DNA of 37,470 nucleotides, from NCBI GenBank assembly GCA_036558305.1, contig DATBFX010000503.1, forward strand, positions 1-37,470, read 5' to 3'. Below, in pieces: positions 1-8,764 of the stretch (its first letter is position 1; each line of letters opens with the position of its first letter). A model generated the notes under the pieces. That model was not told where the DNA came from, ran no database searches, and was given only the letters and a program-made list of their open reading frames with translations. A program made the translations under genes and the position numbers. Origin of the DNA: DATBFX01 sp036558305 (lineage in GTDB: Bacteria; Chloroflexota; Chloroflexia; Thermomicrobiales; UBA6265).

Positions 1-1983
1 GTTGCCCGAGAAATCCTTGGCGATCCACTCCATTGCTTCGAGGCGTCGCGCCTGGAAGGAATGCAGGATTTCGGGGGTGACTCGGCGAAAGGCGCGGAAT
101 TCGTCGGCCGCGCCGTCGGCGGGCGGTGCGAGTTCGCCCCAGGCGGCGTAGGCGTATTCGAGGGGGATCTGGCTGTTGAAGCGAGAACGGGCCGTGTACC
201 AGGGCGAGGTATCGTGCTCGGGGCGCTCCTCGTCGGGGAAACGGCCGACGTGATCGAAGAGGCGGGTGTGGAAAAGTTCGCCAAACGGCTCGGGGGTATA
301 CCAATCGAACTTGAGGTAGCGGGAGACCGCTTGCAGCGATTGGCAAACCATCGGGTAGTTCTTGAGCTCGCGAATCTCGTCGACCAGAAAGGTGGCGATC
401 GGCGAGTCGTAGGCGGCGAGCTGGGTCACGAAGTCGTAGAGCGGCGTGGCGCCGAGGATGCCGGTGGCGTGCCTGCCGAGACCGTCGAGGAAGAGGCGCT
501 GGTCGAAGCGGTTGAAGAAGATCAGGTGGATGGGGGCGCGGGCTGCACCGTCGTGGTCGGGCGCGGCCAACTCGACGATCGCCCGGAGCGTGTCCGCGAT
601 CCAGTCGAGGAAGAGCCATTCTTCGGCCGCCGCATCGACCGGCCCATCCGCCAGGCGGACGATGCTGCGACGGCGATGCGGCAGCTCGACGCCGCCCTCG
701 GAGGCGACGACGAGCGCGCCGACGAGGTAAATGCGATCGGTCAAGTAGTCGTGTTGGGCGTCGAGATAAACGCGGACGAGGTTTGGATTGTGGGCGGGGT
801 CGCAATAGGGCAGACTGCCGTGGCCCTTGTGGGGAATGGTCGAGAGCGCCCGGATGTCGTCGCCCTTGTAGCGGCGGTAGCGACGGGCGCGGTGGACCAG
901 TTCGTCGAGACGTGGACCGACCGGCCAGGTCGTCGCCAACGTCGCGACGAGCGCCTCCTTGCCGGGAGCGGCGACGAGGTCCGATGACTTTTCGGGAAGG
1001 GTCTTGAGCGTCGCGAGTTCGCGGTTGGTCGTGACGCCGGCGCGAACGAGCGCGCGCTTCTCGCCTTCGGTCAGGTGGGGAATCAGCGAGAGGTCGTCGT
1101 GTTCGGCGCACCAACGGGTGCAGAAGGCGTTGTACCGGCACCAATCGCACTTGTAGGTCAGGTGAAACGGGATCTCCGCGAAATCGGCTCCGATCGCTTG
1201 CCGCGCGGCGGAGCGGGAATCGGTCACCAGATCGCGGACCGCGGCGACGTACGAGTCGGGGTCAGGGACACATTCGAGATAGCCGCCCGTGATCCCGAAC
1301 CGCTGTTCGGCGGCGACGCGTTGTTCGCTCAGGTCGGCCTGGTCTGCTTCAGCCTTACCCTCCAGGTCGTCGACGTCGCCGCGATAGACGATGCCGAGTT
1401 CGATCGGTTCGTGGTCCAGGCCGTGGTCGGCGAAGAGCGTGCGAAGGAGTTCGTGGTAGAAGGCGACCTGGAGCCGGTGCTCGACCTTGGAACCGGCTGA
1501 GCTCTTGATGTCGGCGATGAACGCGGTCAGGCGGCCATCCGGGCGGCGGTCGAGGCGGAGGAGATCGACGTCGCCGGTGATGAGCCAACCGTCGAGGTCG
1601 GCGCGCAAGCGGGGTTGGAGGAGGCAGAGGGTGGCGCCGGTCGGAAGGGCACGGGCGGCGTCGATCACCCGCGCGTTGTCGTCCGCTCGCCCCTCTCGCT
1701 TTCTCGTTTCCGCGCGGAAGTGCTCGACGGGCAAGACCGCACGGAGCTGTCGGACCAACTCGGCCTCGAAGTCGACGCCGGAGCGCGCGAGAAGGGGTGG
1801 CGCCTCCTGTGGCGCGACACCGGTGGCGCGAAGAAACGTGCTGCCCGCCCGCAACTCGTGGAGGCGCAGGCGGAGGAAACGGCGGCATTGGTCGAGGCGG
1901 ACGAACTGGGCGACGTCCGTCGGCGAAACGGCAACCGGTCCAGGGACGAACACCGCCGAAGAGAACTGGTCGTGGCGATCCAC
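1..1983 (-). CDS. TM0106-family RecB-like nuclease, possibly the N-terminal part of a nuclease-helicase (partial at window edge)
   Basis: An unbroken minus-strand frame of 661 codons runs from a GTG at 1983 off the left edge. The start is chosen because GGAG lies six bases upstream and no ATG is in frame nearby. Residues about 135-175 carry the RecB/PD-(D/E)XK signature: a G-D-V-D segment, then D-I-K-S-S near residue 158 and an H-R-L-Q-V-A-F-Y-H helix. Residues about 276-288 hold four cysteines spaced C-x2-C-x5-C-x3-C, as in Fe-S-linked RecB nucleases. A following segment (V-Y-L-D-A ... F-F-N-R-F-D) resembles the RNase H-like domain usual in this family. Family knowledge: many members continue into a Dna2/UvrD-like helicase; the missing C-terminus lies outside the window, so that is inference. 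Likely role in DNA repair or processing. Long plus-strand frames over this stretch are shadows. Confidence 0.85.
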   Translation of the reverse strand, partial: MDRHDQFSSAVFVPGPVAVSPTDVAQFVRLDQCRRFLRLRLHELRAGSTFLRATGVAPQEAPPLLARSGVDFEAELVRQLRAVLPVEHFRAETRKREGRADDNARVIDAARALPTGATLCLLQPRLRADLDGWLITGDVDLLRLDRRPDGRLTAFIADIKSSAGSKVEHRLQVAFYHELLRTLFADHGLDHEPIELGIVYRGDVDDLEGKAEADQADLSEQRVAAEQRFGITGGYLECVPDPDSYVAAVRDLVTDSRSAARQAIGADFAEIPFHLTYKCDWCRYNAFCTRWCAEHDDLSLIPHLTEGEKRALVRAGVTTNRELATLKTLPEKSSDLVAAPGKEALVATLATTWPVGPRLDELVHRARRYRRYKGDDIRALSTIPHKGHGSLPYCDPAHNPNLVRVYLDAQHDYLTDRIYLVGALVVASEGGVELPHRRRSIVRLADGPVDAAAEEWLFLDWIADTLRAIVELAAPDHDGAARAPIHLIFFNRFDQRLFLDGLGRHATGILGATPLYDFVTQLAAYDSPIATFLVDEIRELKNYPMVCQSLQAVSRYLKFDWYTPEPFGELFHTRLFDHVGRFPDEERPEHDTSPWYTARSRFNSQIPLEYAYAAWGELAPPADGAADEFRAFRRVTPEILHSFQARRLEAMEWIAKDFSGN

Positions 1984-2099
1984 TGCGATCTCCGAGTGCG
2001 ACGGGGCAGGCGGGCACGCGCATGGTCGTGGACGGCGGGCTTAGCCGTCAAGCCGGCCGGATGGGAGGTTGGGTCGATTCCGGCAGAATCCGGTCGCGA

Positions 2100-2128
2100 C
2101 GGTGATTTTGAGCGTTCGCACCTATAAT
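2100..2128 (+). promoter_or_regulatory. Probable promoter of the beta-propeller gene
   Basis: A perfect TATAAT at 2123-2128 lies 67 bases before the ATG at 2196 in a high-GC background where such a hexamer is rare. No good -35 box is visible at 16-18 bases upstream, so the site may need an activator. It sits in the divergent gap between the nuclease (minus) and the propeller gene (plus). Confidence 0.5.
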
Positions 2129-2195
2129 CGCCGGCATCGATTCGAAGAGTGGGGATGAGGGCTCGCGCGCTCGTCGATCGGGAGGGAAACCGCGG

Positions 2196-5100
2196 ATGGA
2201 GTCAGCGGCGTTGTTGGACCAATTGGAGTGGCGACTGATCGGACCGTTTCGGGGCGGTCGGAGCGTCGCCGTCGCCGGTGACCCGAGCGACCCGGCGGTC
2301 TTCTACTTCGGCACGACGGGCGGCGGGATCTGGAAGTCGGACGACGGGGGACTGTACTGGCGCAACGTCTCGGACGGTTTTTTCAAGCGCGCCTCGGTCG
2401 GTGCGCTCGCCGTCTCTCATTCCGACCCCAACGTGATCTACGTCGGCATGGGCGAGACGACGATCCGTGGCAACGTCTCCCACGGCGACGGTGTCTACAA
2501 GTCCACGGACGGCGGACGCACCTGGAGTCGCCTCGGGCTGGCGGCGACGCGGAACATCGGCAAGGTGCGGATCGACCCGCGCGACCCCGATCGCGTCTAC
2601 GTCGCGGCGTTCGGTCACGCCCACGGTCCGAATCCCGAACGGGGGCTCTACCGCTCGACCGACGGCGGCGCGAATTGGGAGCTCGTCCTCTCGCGGGGCG
2701 ACAAGGCGGGAGCCAACGACGTCTCGCTGGACCCGAAGAATCCGCGGATCATGTACGCCGGGTTCTGGGAGGCGCACCGAGGTCCCTCGTACCTGACGAG
2801 CGGCGGTCCGGGGAGCGGGCTGTTCCGGTCGACCGACGGCGGCACGACCTGGGACGACCTGACCGAGAAACCGGGCATGCCGAAGGGTTTGAAGGGAAAA
2901 ATCGGCGTGGCCGTCTCGCCGGCCAGGACCGGACGCGTCTGGGCGATCGTCGAGAACGAGAAGGGCGGCGTCTTCCGCTCCGACGACGGCGGCGAAACCT
3001 GGGAAAAGGTCAACGAGGACCGCAAGCTGCGGCAGCGGGCCTGGTACTACTCGCACATCTACGCCGACCCGCTGGACGCGGAAACAGTCTGGGTGCTCAA
3101 CGTCGAGATGTTCCGCAGCGTCGACGGCGGCAAGACGTTCAACGTCGTCCCGGCACCGCACGGCGACAACCACGACCTCTGGATCGATCCGGCGAATCCG
3201 CGGCGGATGATCCTCGGCAACGACGGCGGCGGCACCGTGAGTTTCAACGGCGGCATCGGCTGGTCGTCGCAGTACGCGCAGCCGACCGCCGAGATGTACC
3301 ACGTCACCGTCGACAGCCGGGTGCCCTATCGGGTCTACGGGTCGCAGCAGGACAACACGTCGATTACGGTGCCAAGCCGGTCCCAACACGGGGTGATCAC
3401 GCGCACCGAGTGGCATGAGGTCGGCGGTGGCGAAGCGGGGTACATCGCGACGCGGCCCGACAACCCGAACATCGTTTTCGCCGGCGAGTACCAGGGGTAC
3501 ATGACGCGGTACGACCACGAGACGGGACAGGCGCGCAGCGTGTCGGTCTGGCCGGAGGAGTATTCGGGTTCGGGCGCGATCGACTACAAGTACCGGTTCC
3601 AGTGGACCTACCCGATCATCATCTCGCCGCACGACCCGAACACCGTCTACTGCGGCGGCAACCACGTTTTCCGCTCGACCGACGAGGGTTCGAGTTGGGA
3701 GGCGGTCTCGCCCGATCTGACGTTCAACGATCCGGAGACGCTCGGCTCCTCCGGCGGGCCGATCACCAAGGACAACACCGGGGCCGAGGTCTACGCCACG
3801 GTCTTCACGATCGCCGAGTCGCCAAAGCAGAAGGGCGTGCTCTGGGCGGGGAGCGACGACGGCAAGCTGCACGTCACCCAGGACGGCGGCAAGAACTGGT
3901 CCGAAGTCACGCCGCCCGATTTGCCGGATTGGTCGTTGATGAGCATCGTCGAGGCGTCGCCGCACGACCCGGCGGCGGCCTATCTGGCGGCCAACCGCTA
4001 CAAGCACGACGACTTCCAGCCCTACCTCTTCAAAACGACCGACTACGGGAAGACGTGGACCAAGATCACCGGCGGCATCCCGGAGGACGTGTTCGCACGG
4101 GTGATCCGGGAGGACCCAGAACGACGCGGATTGCTGTTCGCGGGGACGGAGACCGGTATCTACGTGTCGTACGACGACGGGGTGGGTTGGCACCGCCTCG
4201 GCGGCAATTTCCCAGTGGTGCCGGTGCACGATCTGCTGATCCACAACGACGACCTCGTGATCGGCACCCACGGCCGGTCGTTCTGGATCTTCGACGACAT
4301 GACGCTGTTCCGCCAACTCGCCGCCCTGTCGCCGTCGGAGAACGGCATACACCTGTTCGCGCCGCGCGAAACGATCCGCTTCGGTTCGATGTTCGGCTTC
4401 GGCCACTCGCCGGTGTCGGGGCTGAACTACTCCTTCGCCGCCACCCAAGTCCCCGCCTACGACTACAAAAAGACGCCCGACGGGGAGATCAAGATCACCT
4501 GGCTTGACGCCGGGACGAACCCGCCCGACGGGGCGATCGTCTACTACACGTTGCCCGAGGACGCACCCGGCGAGGTCGCGTTGACGTTCCTCGACGGGAG
4601 CGGCAACGAACTGCGCACGGTCAAGAGCAAGAAACCGGACGAAGAGAAGAAGGACGTCGAGTTCCCGCCGAAGGCCGAGGGCGAAGAGGACAAGGACGAA
4701 GATCCGTACGTTCCGGCCAAGAAGGGTCTCAACCGCTTCGTCTGGGATCTGCGGCTCGCACCGGCGACGAAGATCGCGACGAAGGGCGGCGACCAACCCG
4801 GCCGGACCGGTCCGAAGGTGTTTCCCGGCGACTATCAGGTGCGGCTCGAAACGAAGGGCATCACGCAGACCGCACCGATTCGAATCGTCAAGGACCCGCG
4901 GCAGGCGACGACGAAGAAGGATTTTCAGGCGCAGTACGACCTGCTGAAGCGGATCCACGACAAGCACGACGAGTTAAACAAGGCGGTGAACCAGATCCGG
5001 GCGGCGCGGACGCAGGCGATCGAGTGGGCGCGCCGGGTCAAGGAAACCGACGCCGAAGAGAAGGTCACGGCGGCGGCAAAGTCACTGTCGGATCAACTCG

Positions 5101-5381
5101 ACGCGATCGAGGGCGAACTGCTCCAGACAAAGGTCCAGAGCGAACAGGACACGTTGAACTTCCCGGTCAAGCTCAACGCCAAACTCTCGTCGCTGGCCGG
5201 GATGGTCGGCAACGCCGACGCCGCGCCGACGACGCAAGCCGGCGAGTTGTACGAGGTCCTGGCACGGCAGGTGGACGAACAGATCGCCAAACTGAAGACG
5301 GTTCTGGAGAAGGATGTGGCCGAGTTCAATGCGGTCGTGACCGAAGCGGGGGTGCCGGCGGTGGCAACCACGTCGACTTGA
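2196..5381 (+). CDS. BNR/sortilin-type (VPS10-like) beta-propeller protein, 1061 aa
   Basis: The ATG follows GGAGG at a good distance. The first ~700 residues carry about ten Asp-box repeats of the S-x-D-x-G-x-x-W type, e.g. KSDDGGLYW (47-55), KSTDGGRTW, RSTDGGANW, RSTDGGTTW, RSDDGGETW, RSTDEGSSW, KTTDYGKTW, which mark sialidase/sortilin-like propellers. The region around 800-850 is rich in K, E and D. Residues about 930-1040 look like a helical coiled coil. Homologues are annotated as glycosyl hydrolases or WD40/YVTN/BNR-repeat proteins of about 1000 residues, but enzyme activity is rarely shown, so the substrate is unknown. There is no signal peptide: the protein starts with MESAALLDQLEW and no earlier in-frame start exists, unlike many exported members. 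It is a single-gene transcript; palindromic repeats follow it. Confidence 0.85.
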   Translation: MESAALLDQLEWRLIGPFRGGRSVAVAGDPSDPAVFYFGTTGGGIWKSDDGGLYWRNVSDGFFKRASVGALAVSHSDPNVIYVGMGETTIRGNVSHGDGVYKSTDGGRTWSRLGLAATRNIGKVRIDPRDPDRVYVAAFGHAHGPNPERGLYRSTDGGANWELVLSRGDKAGANDVSLDPKNPRIMYAGFWEAHRGPSYLTSGGPGSGLFRSTDGGTTWDDLTEKPGMPKGLKGKIGVAVSPARTGRVWAIVENEKGGVFRSDDGGETWEKVNEDRKLRQRAWYYSHIYADPLDAETVWVLNVEMFRSVDGGKTFNVVPAPHGDNHDLWIDPANPRRMILGNDGGGTVSFNGGIGWSSQYAQPTAEMYHVTVDSRVPYRVYGSQQDNTSITVPSRSQHGVITRTEWHEVGGGEAGYIATRPDNPNIVFAGEYQGYMTRYDHETGQARSVSVWPEEYSGSGAIDYKYRFQWTYPIIISPHDPNTVYCGGNHVFRSTDEGSSWEAVSPDLTFNDPETLGSSGGPITKDNTGAEVYATVFTIAESPKQKGVLWAGSDDGKLHVTQDGGKNWSEVTPPDLPDWSLMSIVEASPHDPAAAYLAANRYKHDDFQPYLFKTTDYGKTWTKITGGIPEDVFARVIREDPERRGLLFAGTETGIYVSYDDGVGWHRLGGNFPVVPVHDLLIHNDDLVIGTHGRSFWIFDDMTLFRQLAALSPSENGIHLFAPRETIRFGSMFGFGHSPVSGLNYSFAATQVPAYDYKKTPDGEIKITWLDAGTNPPDGAIVYYTLPEDAPGEVALTFLDGSGNELRTVKSKKPDEEKKDVEFPPKAEGEEDKDEDPYVPAKKGLNRFVWDLRLAPATKIATKGGDQPGRTGPKVFPGDYQVRLETKGITQTAPIRIVKDPRQATTKKDFQAQYDLLKRIHDKHDELNKAVNQIRAARTQAIEWARRVKETDAEEKVTAAAKSLSDQLDAIEGELLQTKVQSEQDTLNFPVKLNAKLSSLAGMVGNADAAPTTQAGELYEVLARQVDEQIAKLKTVLEKDVAEFNAVVTEAGVPAVATTST

Positions 5382-5409
5382 GCAGCAAGGCCGGGCGGCG
5401 ACCACGATT

Positions 5410-5543
5410 GTAGGGGCGGACCTCCGAGTCCGCCCTGCCCGAATGCCGCGACGCGGCGATTGGGGACCGCGCATCACGCTGCCCGGTTCCCGCATGGCGC
5501 GTGCTGGAATTCGCACAGGGCGGACACGGAGGTCCGCCCCTAC
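5410..5543. repeat. REP-like inverted pair of palindromic units
   Basis: Two 28-base arms, 5410-5437 and 5516-5543, are inverted copies with a single mismatch. Each arm is itself a hairpin: GGGCGGAC, a short loop, then GTCCGCCC. The pair lies between the stop of the propeller gene and the stop of the FixC-like gene, which converge. A related unit with the same GTAGGGGCGGAC end is at 16575-16617, also between convergent genes. The arrangement matches REP/BIME-type elements. It may help end transcription, but no T-run follows. Confidence 0.8.
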
Positions 5544-5574
5544 CCGCGCTTCCGAACGTGCGAAACGGTGCAAA

Positions 5575-6870
5575 TCACGTAAGAGATCGCAACGCCCCAA
5601 CGGCATCGCCAAGCAGCCTCTTCTTCGGCAAACGCCGGATCATGCCGGCGATTTTGGCTTGCTTGTCTTTTTTCGGGGTTCCGTCCACGGTCAGGTATTC
5701 GCGGGCGATGTCGGAGGCAAGTAGCGGGTAGTCGCGGAGCAGATGCGGCCGCGCGTGGGCAAACGGCGTGACGCGTCTGATCTTGTGAAGATCCTTGACC
5801 ACGACGCTTTCGTCGAGGAGTTCGCGGTAGCGGGAGAGTGAAGCGATCGAGAAATCGTCGCGCTGCTTGGCTTCGATGATCGCCTGGGCGGCGAGGCGGC
5901 CGGAGATCATGGCGAGGTTCGCGCCCTCGCGGTTCAGCGGGTTGACGAGACCGGCGGCATCGCCGACGACGACGACGCCGTCTGCGTAGAGCTGCGGAAG
6001 GCGATCGAAACCGCCTTCCGGGATGAGGTGGGCGGAGTATTCGATCGTTTCGCCGCCGGCGATCAGGGGGGCGATCGCCGGGTGGCGTTTGAAGCGGTCG
6101 AGCATGTCGCTGACGTTGATTCCGGTTTCGATCAGGTCGTGCAAGAGGGCGCCGGTGCCGATCGAGATCGACTCCTTGTTGGTGTAAATGAAACCGTACC
6201 CGAGGAGCCCCCAGGTCGATTCGCCGAAGATCTCGTAGGCGGTGCCGAAACCGGCCGGCAAGGCGAAGCGATCCTCGATCTTCTCCGCGGGGAGGGCGAT
6301 CAATTCCTTCGCGACGAGCGCTTGTTCGATCGGCTCCCACTCGCGGTGGAGACCGACGCGTTGGGCGAGCAGCGAATTCGCGCCGTCGGCGAGGACGACG
6401 CAATGGGCGAGCAAATCGCCGTCGGGTTCACCGGTGGTGACGCCGACCACGCGGCCGTCCTCCCACAGGACATCGGTGACCGTGAACTCGGGATAGACCT
6501 CGGCGCCGGCCCCTTCGGCTTTCGTCGCGTACCAGCGATCGAATTCCGAGCGGAGGACGGAGTAGGCGTTGTAGGGCTGCTCGGCGAACTTCATCGAGCG
6601 GTAGAGACCGCCCAGCATGGCGTCCTCGGTCAAGACGAGGTATCGCTGTTCGATGATCGGCCGCTCCAGCGGCGCCTCCGCTTCGAAGCCCGGACACATC
6701 TCTTCGGTCGGCTGCCGGTAGAGGATGCCGCCGGAGACGTTCTTCGCACCGGGGAATTGCCCCCGCTCGAGCACGACGACGCTGAGACCGGTCGCGGCCA
6801 TGTCCTTCGCGGCCGTGATCCCCGCCGGTCCGGCACCGACGACGATGGCGTCGAATCGCTCGTCTGACAC
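5575..6870 (-). CDS. fixC: FixC-like electron-transfer flavoprotein:quinone oxidoreductase
   Basis: 431 residues. The frame stays open further upstream, but GTG at 6870 is chosen because GGAG lies about ten bases before it and the protein then begins MSDERFDAIVVGAGPAG, the usual start of the FAD Rossmann fold (G-x-G-x-x-G at 12-17). A late FAD motif, G-D-A-A-G-L-V-N-P (around 283-310), and the middle Y-S-A-H-L-I-P-E-G-G segment fit the FixC/GGR flavoprotein family. Expected role: take electrons from EtfAB, encoded just upstream in the same operon, and pass them to the membrane quinone pool. FixC-type proteins lack the 4Fe-4S domain of mitochondrial ETF-QO and usually work with a separate ferredoxin FixX; none is encoded next to it here. 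Last gene of the operon. Confidence 0.85.
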   Translation of the reverse strand: MSDERFDAIVVGAGPAGITAAKDMAATGLSVVVLERGQFPGAKNVSGGILYRQPTEEMCPGFEAEAPLERPIIEQRYLVLTEDAMLGGLYRSMKFAEQPYNAYSVLRSEFDRWYATKAEGAGAEVYPEFTVTDVLWEDGRVVGVTTGEPDGDLLAHCVVLADGANSLLAQRVGLHREWEPIEQALVAKELIALPAEKIEDRFALPAGFGTAYEIFGESTWGLLGYGFIYTNKESISIGTGALLHDLIETGINVSDMLDRFKRHPAIAPLIAGGETIEYSAHLIPEGGFDRLPQLYADGVVVVGDAAGLVNPLNREGANLAMISGRLAAQAIIEAKQRDDFSIASLSRYRELLDESVVVKDLHKIRRVTPFAHARPHLLRDYPLLASDIAREYLTVDGTPKKDKQAKIAGMIRRLPKKRLLGDAVGALRSLT

Positions 6871-6887
6871 GTTGCGTTGCTCCGCGA

Positions 6888-6954
6888 GGCGGAAAGCGGA
6901 AGGCGGAAGGCGGACGGAGCACGAACCCGTTCTCTCCGCCTTCCGCCTTACGCC
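6888..6954. repeat. Heptad-repeat hairpin (GGCGGAA type) between etfA and fixC
   Basis: Four 7-base units, GGCGGAA, AGCGGAA, GGCGGAA, GGCGGAC (6888-6915), face three inverted units CTCCGCC, TTCCGCC, TTACGCC (6934-6954). The perfectly paired core is 15 bp (6900-6914 with 6935-6949). The TAA stop of etfA (6948-6950) lies inside the right arm, and the left arm ends close to the ribosome binding site of fixC. A second copy of this type is at 26722-26767. Confidence 0.8.
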
Positions 6955-7931
6955 TTCAACTCCGCGATGATCGCCGGCACGACCTCGAACAGGTCGCCGA
7001 CGATGCCGAAGGTGGCGATTTTGAAGATCGGCGCGTCGGGATCGCGGTTGATGGCGACGACGTAGTCGGAGCCCTGGATGCCGACGAGGTGTTGGACGGC
7101 GCCGCTGACGCCGACGGCGATGTAGAGGCGCGGGGAGACGGTACGGCCGGTTTGGCCGACCTGCTCGTGGTGGGGACGCCAACCCGCGTCGGTCACCGCG
7201 CGCGTGGCGGCGACGGCCCCGCCGAGGGCGGCGGCGAGTTGCTCGACCAGTTCGAAGTTCTTCGGTTCCTTCAGACCGCGCCCGCCGCCGACGATGACCG
7301 AGGCTTCCTCGAGCGCGACGCCGCCCGCCGCCTGCTTGTCGGCGACGCCGGTTACCTTGATCCCGAGATCGCTGTCAGAGAGCGTGACCGCGATGGTCTC
7401 TGGTTCGGGGCCACCGTCGCCGGGCGTCGCCGGCTCGAAACTGCCGAGTCGGACGGTCGCCATTTGCGGCTTCGACTGCCCCAGCTTGACGGCGGTTTGA
7501 ACCCGCCCGCCAAGGATCGGGCGAACCGCCACCAGCGCCCCACCTTCGACCGAGAACCCGATGCAATCTGCGGCAAGACCGACGCCGAGGCGGGCCGCGA
7601 CGCGCGGTCCGTACTCAATGCCGGCGGTCGTCGCCGGAACCAACACCGCCGCCGGGGCACGATCGCGAATGATCTGCGCGACGACCGCGGTGGCGGCGTC
7701 GACGGGCAGGTGAGAAAGGCGCTCGTCCTCGGCCACCAGGACTCGGTCGACACCGGTTCCGGCAAGCCGGCGAGCGGCCTCATGGACGCCCGACCCCATC
7801 AGGAGCGCCGTGAGCGGCCCGCCGAACTCCTCGGCCACCGCCTTGCCGACGGTCACCAACTCGAAGGAGGCGGGGCGTAGCTCCGCGCCTCCTGCCTCCG
7901 CGACGATCAAGACTCCGCCGTGTGTCGCCAT
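6948..7931 (-). CDS. etfA: Electron transfer flavoprotein subunit alpha
   Basis: 327 residues from ATG 7931, preceded by GGAG. The frame runs on upstream, but that extension is antisense-like sequence within etfB and its neighbours. The N-terminal half is the ETF alpha/beta domain. The C-terminal FAD domain is clear: V-G-G-G-R-G-L, then A-A-A-L-G-G-A-V-A-A-T-R, G-W-R-P-H-H-E-Q-V-G-Q-T-G, I-A-V-G-V-S-G-A-V-Q-H and A-I-N-R-D-P-D-A-P-I-F. It forms a heterodimer with EtfB, takes electrons from the acyl-CoA dehydrogenase at the head of the operon and hands them to the FixC-like protein encoded next. The gap to etfB is 53 bases. Confidence 0.95.
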   Translation of the reverse strand: MATHGGVLIVAEAGGAELRPASFELVTVGKAVAEEFGGPLTALLMGSGVHEAARRLAGTGVDRVLVAEDERLSHLPVDAATAVVAQIIRDRAPAAVLVPATTAGIEYGPRVAARLGVGLAADCIGFSVEGGALVAVRPILGGRVQTAVKLGQSKPQMATVRLGSFEPATPGDGGPEPETIAVTLSDSDLGIKVTGVADKQAAGGVALEEASVIVGGGRGLKEPKNFELVEQLAAALGGAVAATRAVTDAGWRPHHEQVGQTGRTVSPRLYIAVGVSGAVQHLVGIQGSDYVVAINRDPDAPIFKIATFGIVGDLFEVVPAIIAELKA

Positions 7932-7984
7932 CCTCGCTCCATGCCGACGACGCCGGTCGATGCCGGCGGCCATCGAGGTTCTCG

Positions 7985-8746
7985 CTAGATGAGTTTCTGC
8001 TCGCGCAGCCAGCCGACGAGTTGACGGGCGGCATCGGCCGCCGGGACATCCTGGAGAATCGTACCGGTTGCCGCTCGCTCGGGGACGAACGGTTCGCCCC
8101 AGGAGATTCGATCGCCGGGGTTGACCGAAGCAGGCGGCACTTGGTCGACGGGTTTCTTCTTCGCCGCCATGATGCCTTTGAGCGATGGGTAACGCGGTTC
8201 GTTCAGACCCGCCTGCGCCATCAACAGGACGGGCGTGCGCACCTCGATCGTCTGGCGGCCGTCCTCGGTGTCGCGACCGACGGTCAGGGTGTCGCCGTTC
8301 GCCTCGACCCTGGTGATCGAACCGACCTGGGGGATGCCGAGGAGCTCGGCGACCTGGGACCCGACCTGCCCGGTGGCGTAGTCGTCGGAAATCTGCCCGG
8401 TCAAAACGACGTCGAAGGTCATCGCTTTGAGTTGACCGGCGATGACTTCGGCGAGGGCGAGGGTGTCGAGTGCGTTCTGGTCGGCAAGGGGAACGATCAC
8501 GCCGCGATCGGCGCCCATCGCCAGGGCGCGGGAGACGACGTCTTTGACCGAGGGCGGTCCGGCGGTGAGGACGACGACCTCGCCGCCGTACTGCTCTTTG
8601 AGGCGAAGCGCCTCTTCGATCGCGTACTCGTCGAACGAGCTGATCACGTTTTGGCCACTGAGGATCGGTTTGCCGGTGGCGCGGTCGACGCGCACCGCGT
8701 TCATGTCGGGTACCTGTTTGACGAGAACGACGATCGTCAGAGCCAT
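7985..8746 (-). CDS. etfB: Electron transfer flavoprotein subunit beta
   Basis: 253 residues. Starts MALTIVVLVKQVPD, the standard ETF-beta N-terminus. Further family features are S-S-F-D-E-Y-A-I-E-E-A-L near 36-47, the A-L-A-M-G-A-D-R segment, D-x-x-x-T-G-Q-I-S-D-D-Y-A-T-G-Q-V-G for AMP binding, and a conserved R-Y-P-S-L-K-G-I-M-A-A-K-K-K near 200. It partners with EtfA as the soluble electron carrier between flavin dehydrogenases and the quinone oxidoreductase. The ATG lies 18 bases after the stop of the enoyl-CoA hydratase, with GGAGGGG in the gap, so the two are co-translated parts of one operon. Confidence 0.95.
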   Translation of the reverse strand: MALTIVVLVKQVPDMNAVRVDRATGKPILSGQNVISSFDEYAIEEALRLKEQYGGEVVVLTAGPPSVKDVVSRALAMGADRGVIVPLADQNALDTLALAEVIAGQLKAMTFDVVLTGQISDDYATGQVGSQVAELLGIPQVGSITRVEANGDTLTVGRDTEDGRQTIEVRTPVLLMAQAGLNEPRYPSLKGIMAAKKKPVDQVPPASVNPGDRISWGEPFVPERAATGTILQDVPAADAARQLVGWLREQKLI

Positions 8747-8764
8747 CGACGGCTGATCCCCTCC

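Noticed and set aside
61..987. A 308-codon plus-strand frame
   Set aside because: It is antisense to the conserved RecB-like nuclease (minus 1-1983) and its translation has no recognisable features.
2202..4967. A 921-codon open frame on the minus strand opposite the propeller gene
   Set aside because: High GC keeps the antisense frame open. Its protein is Arg/Val/Asp-rich without domains, while the plus strand has clear Asp-box repeats and a ribosome binding site.
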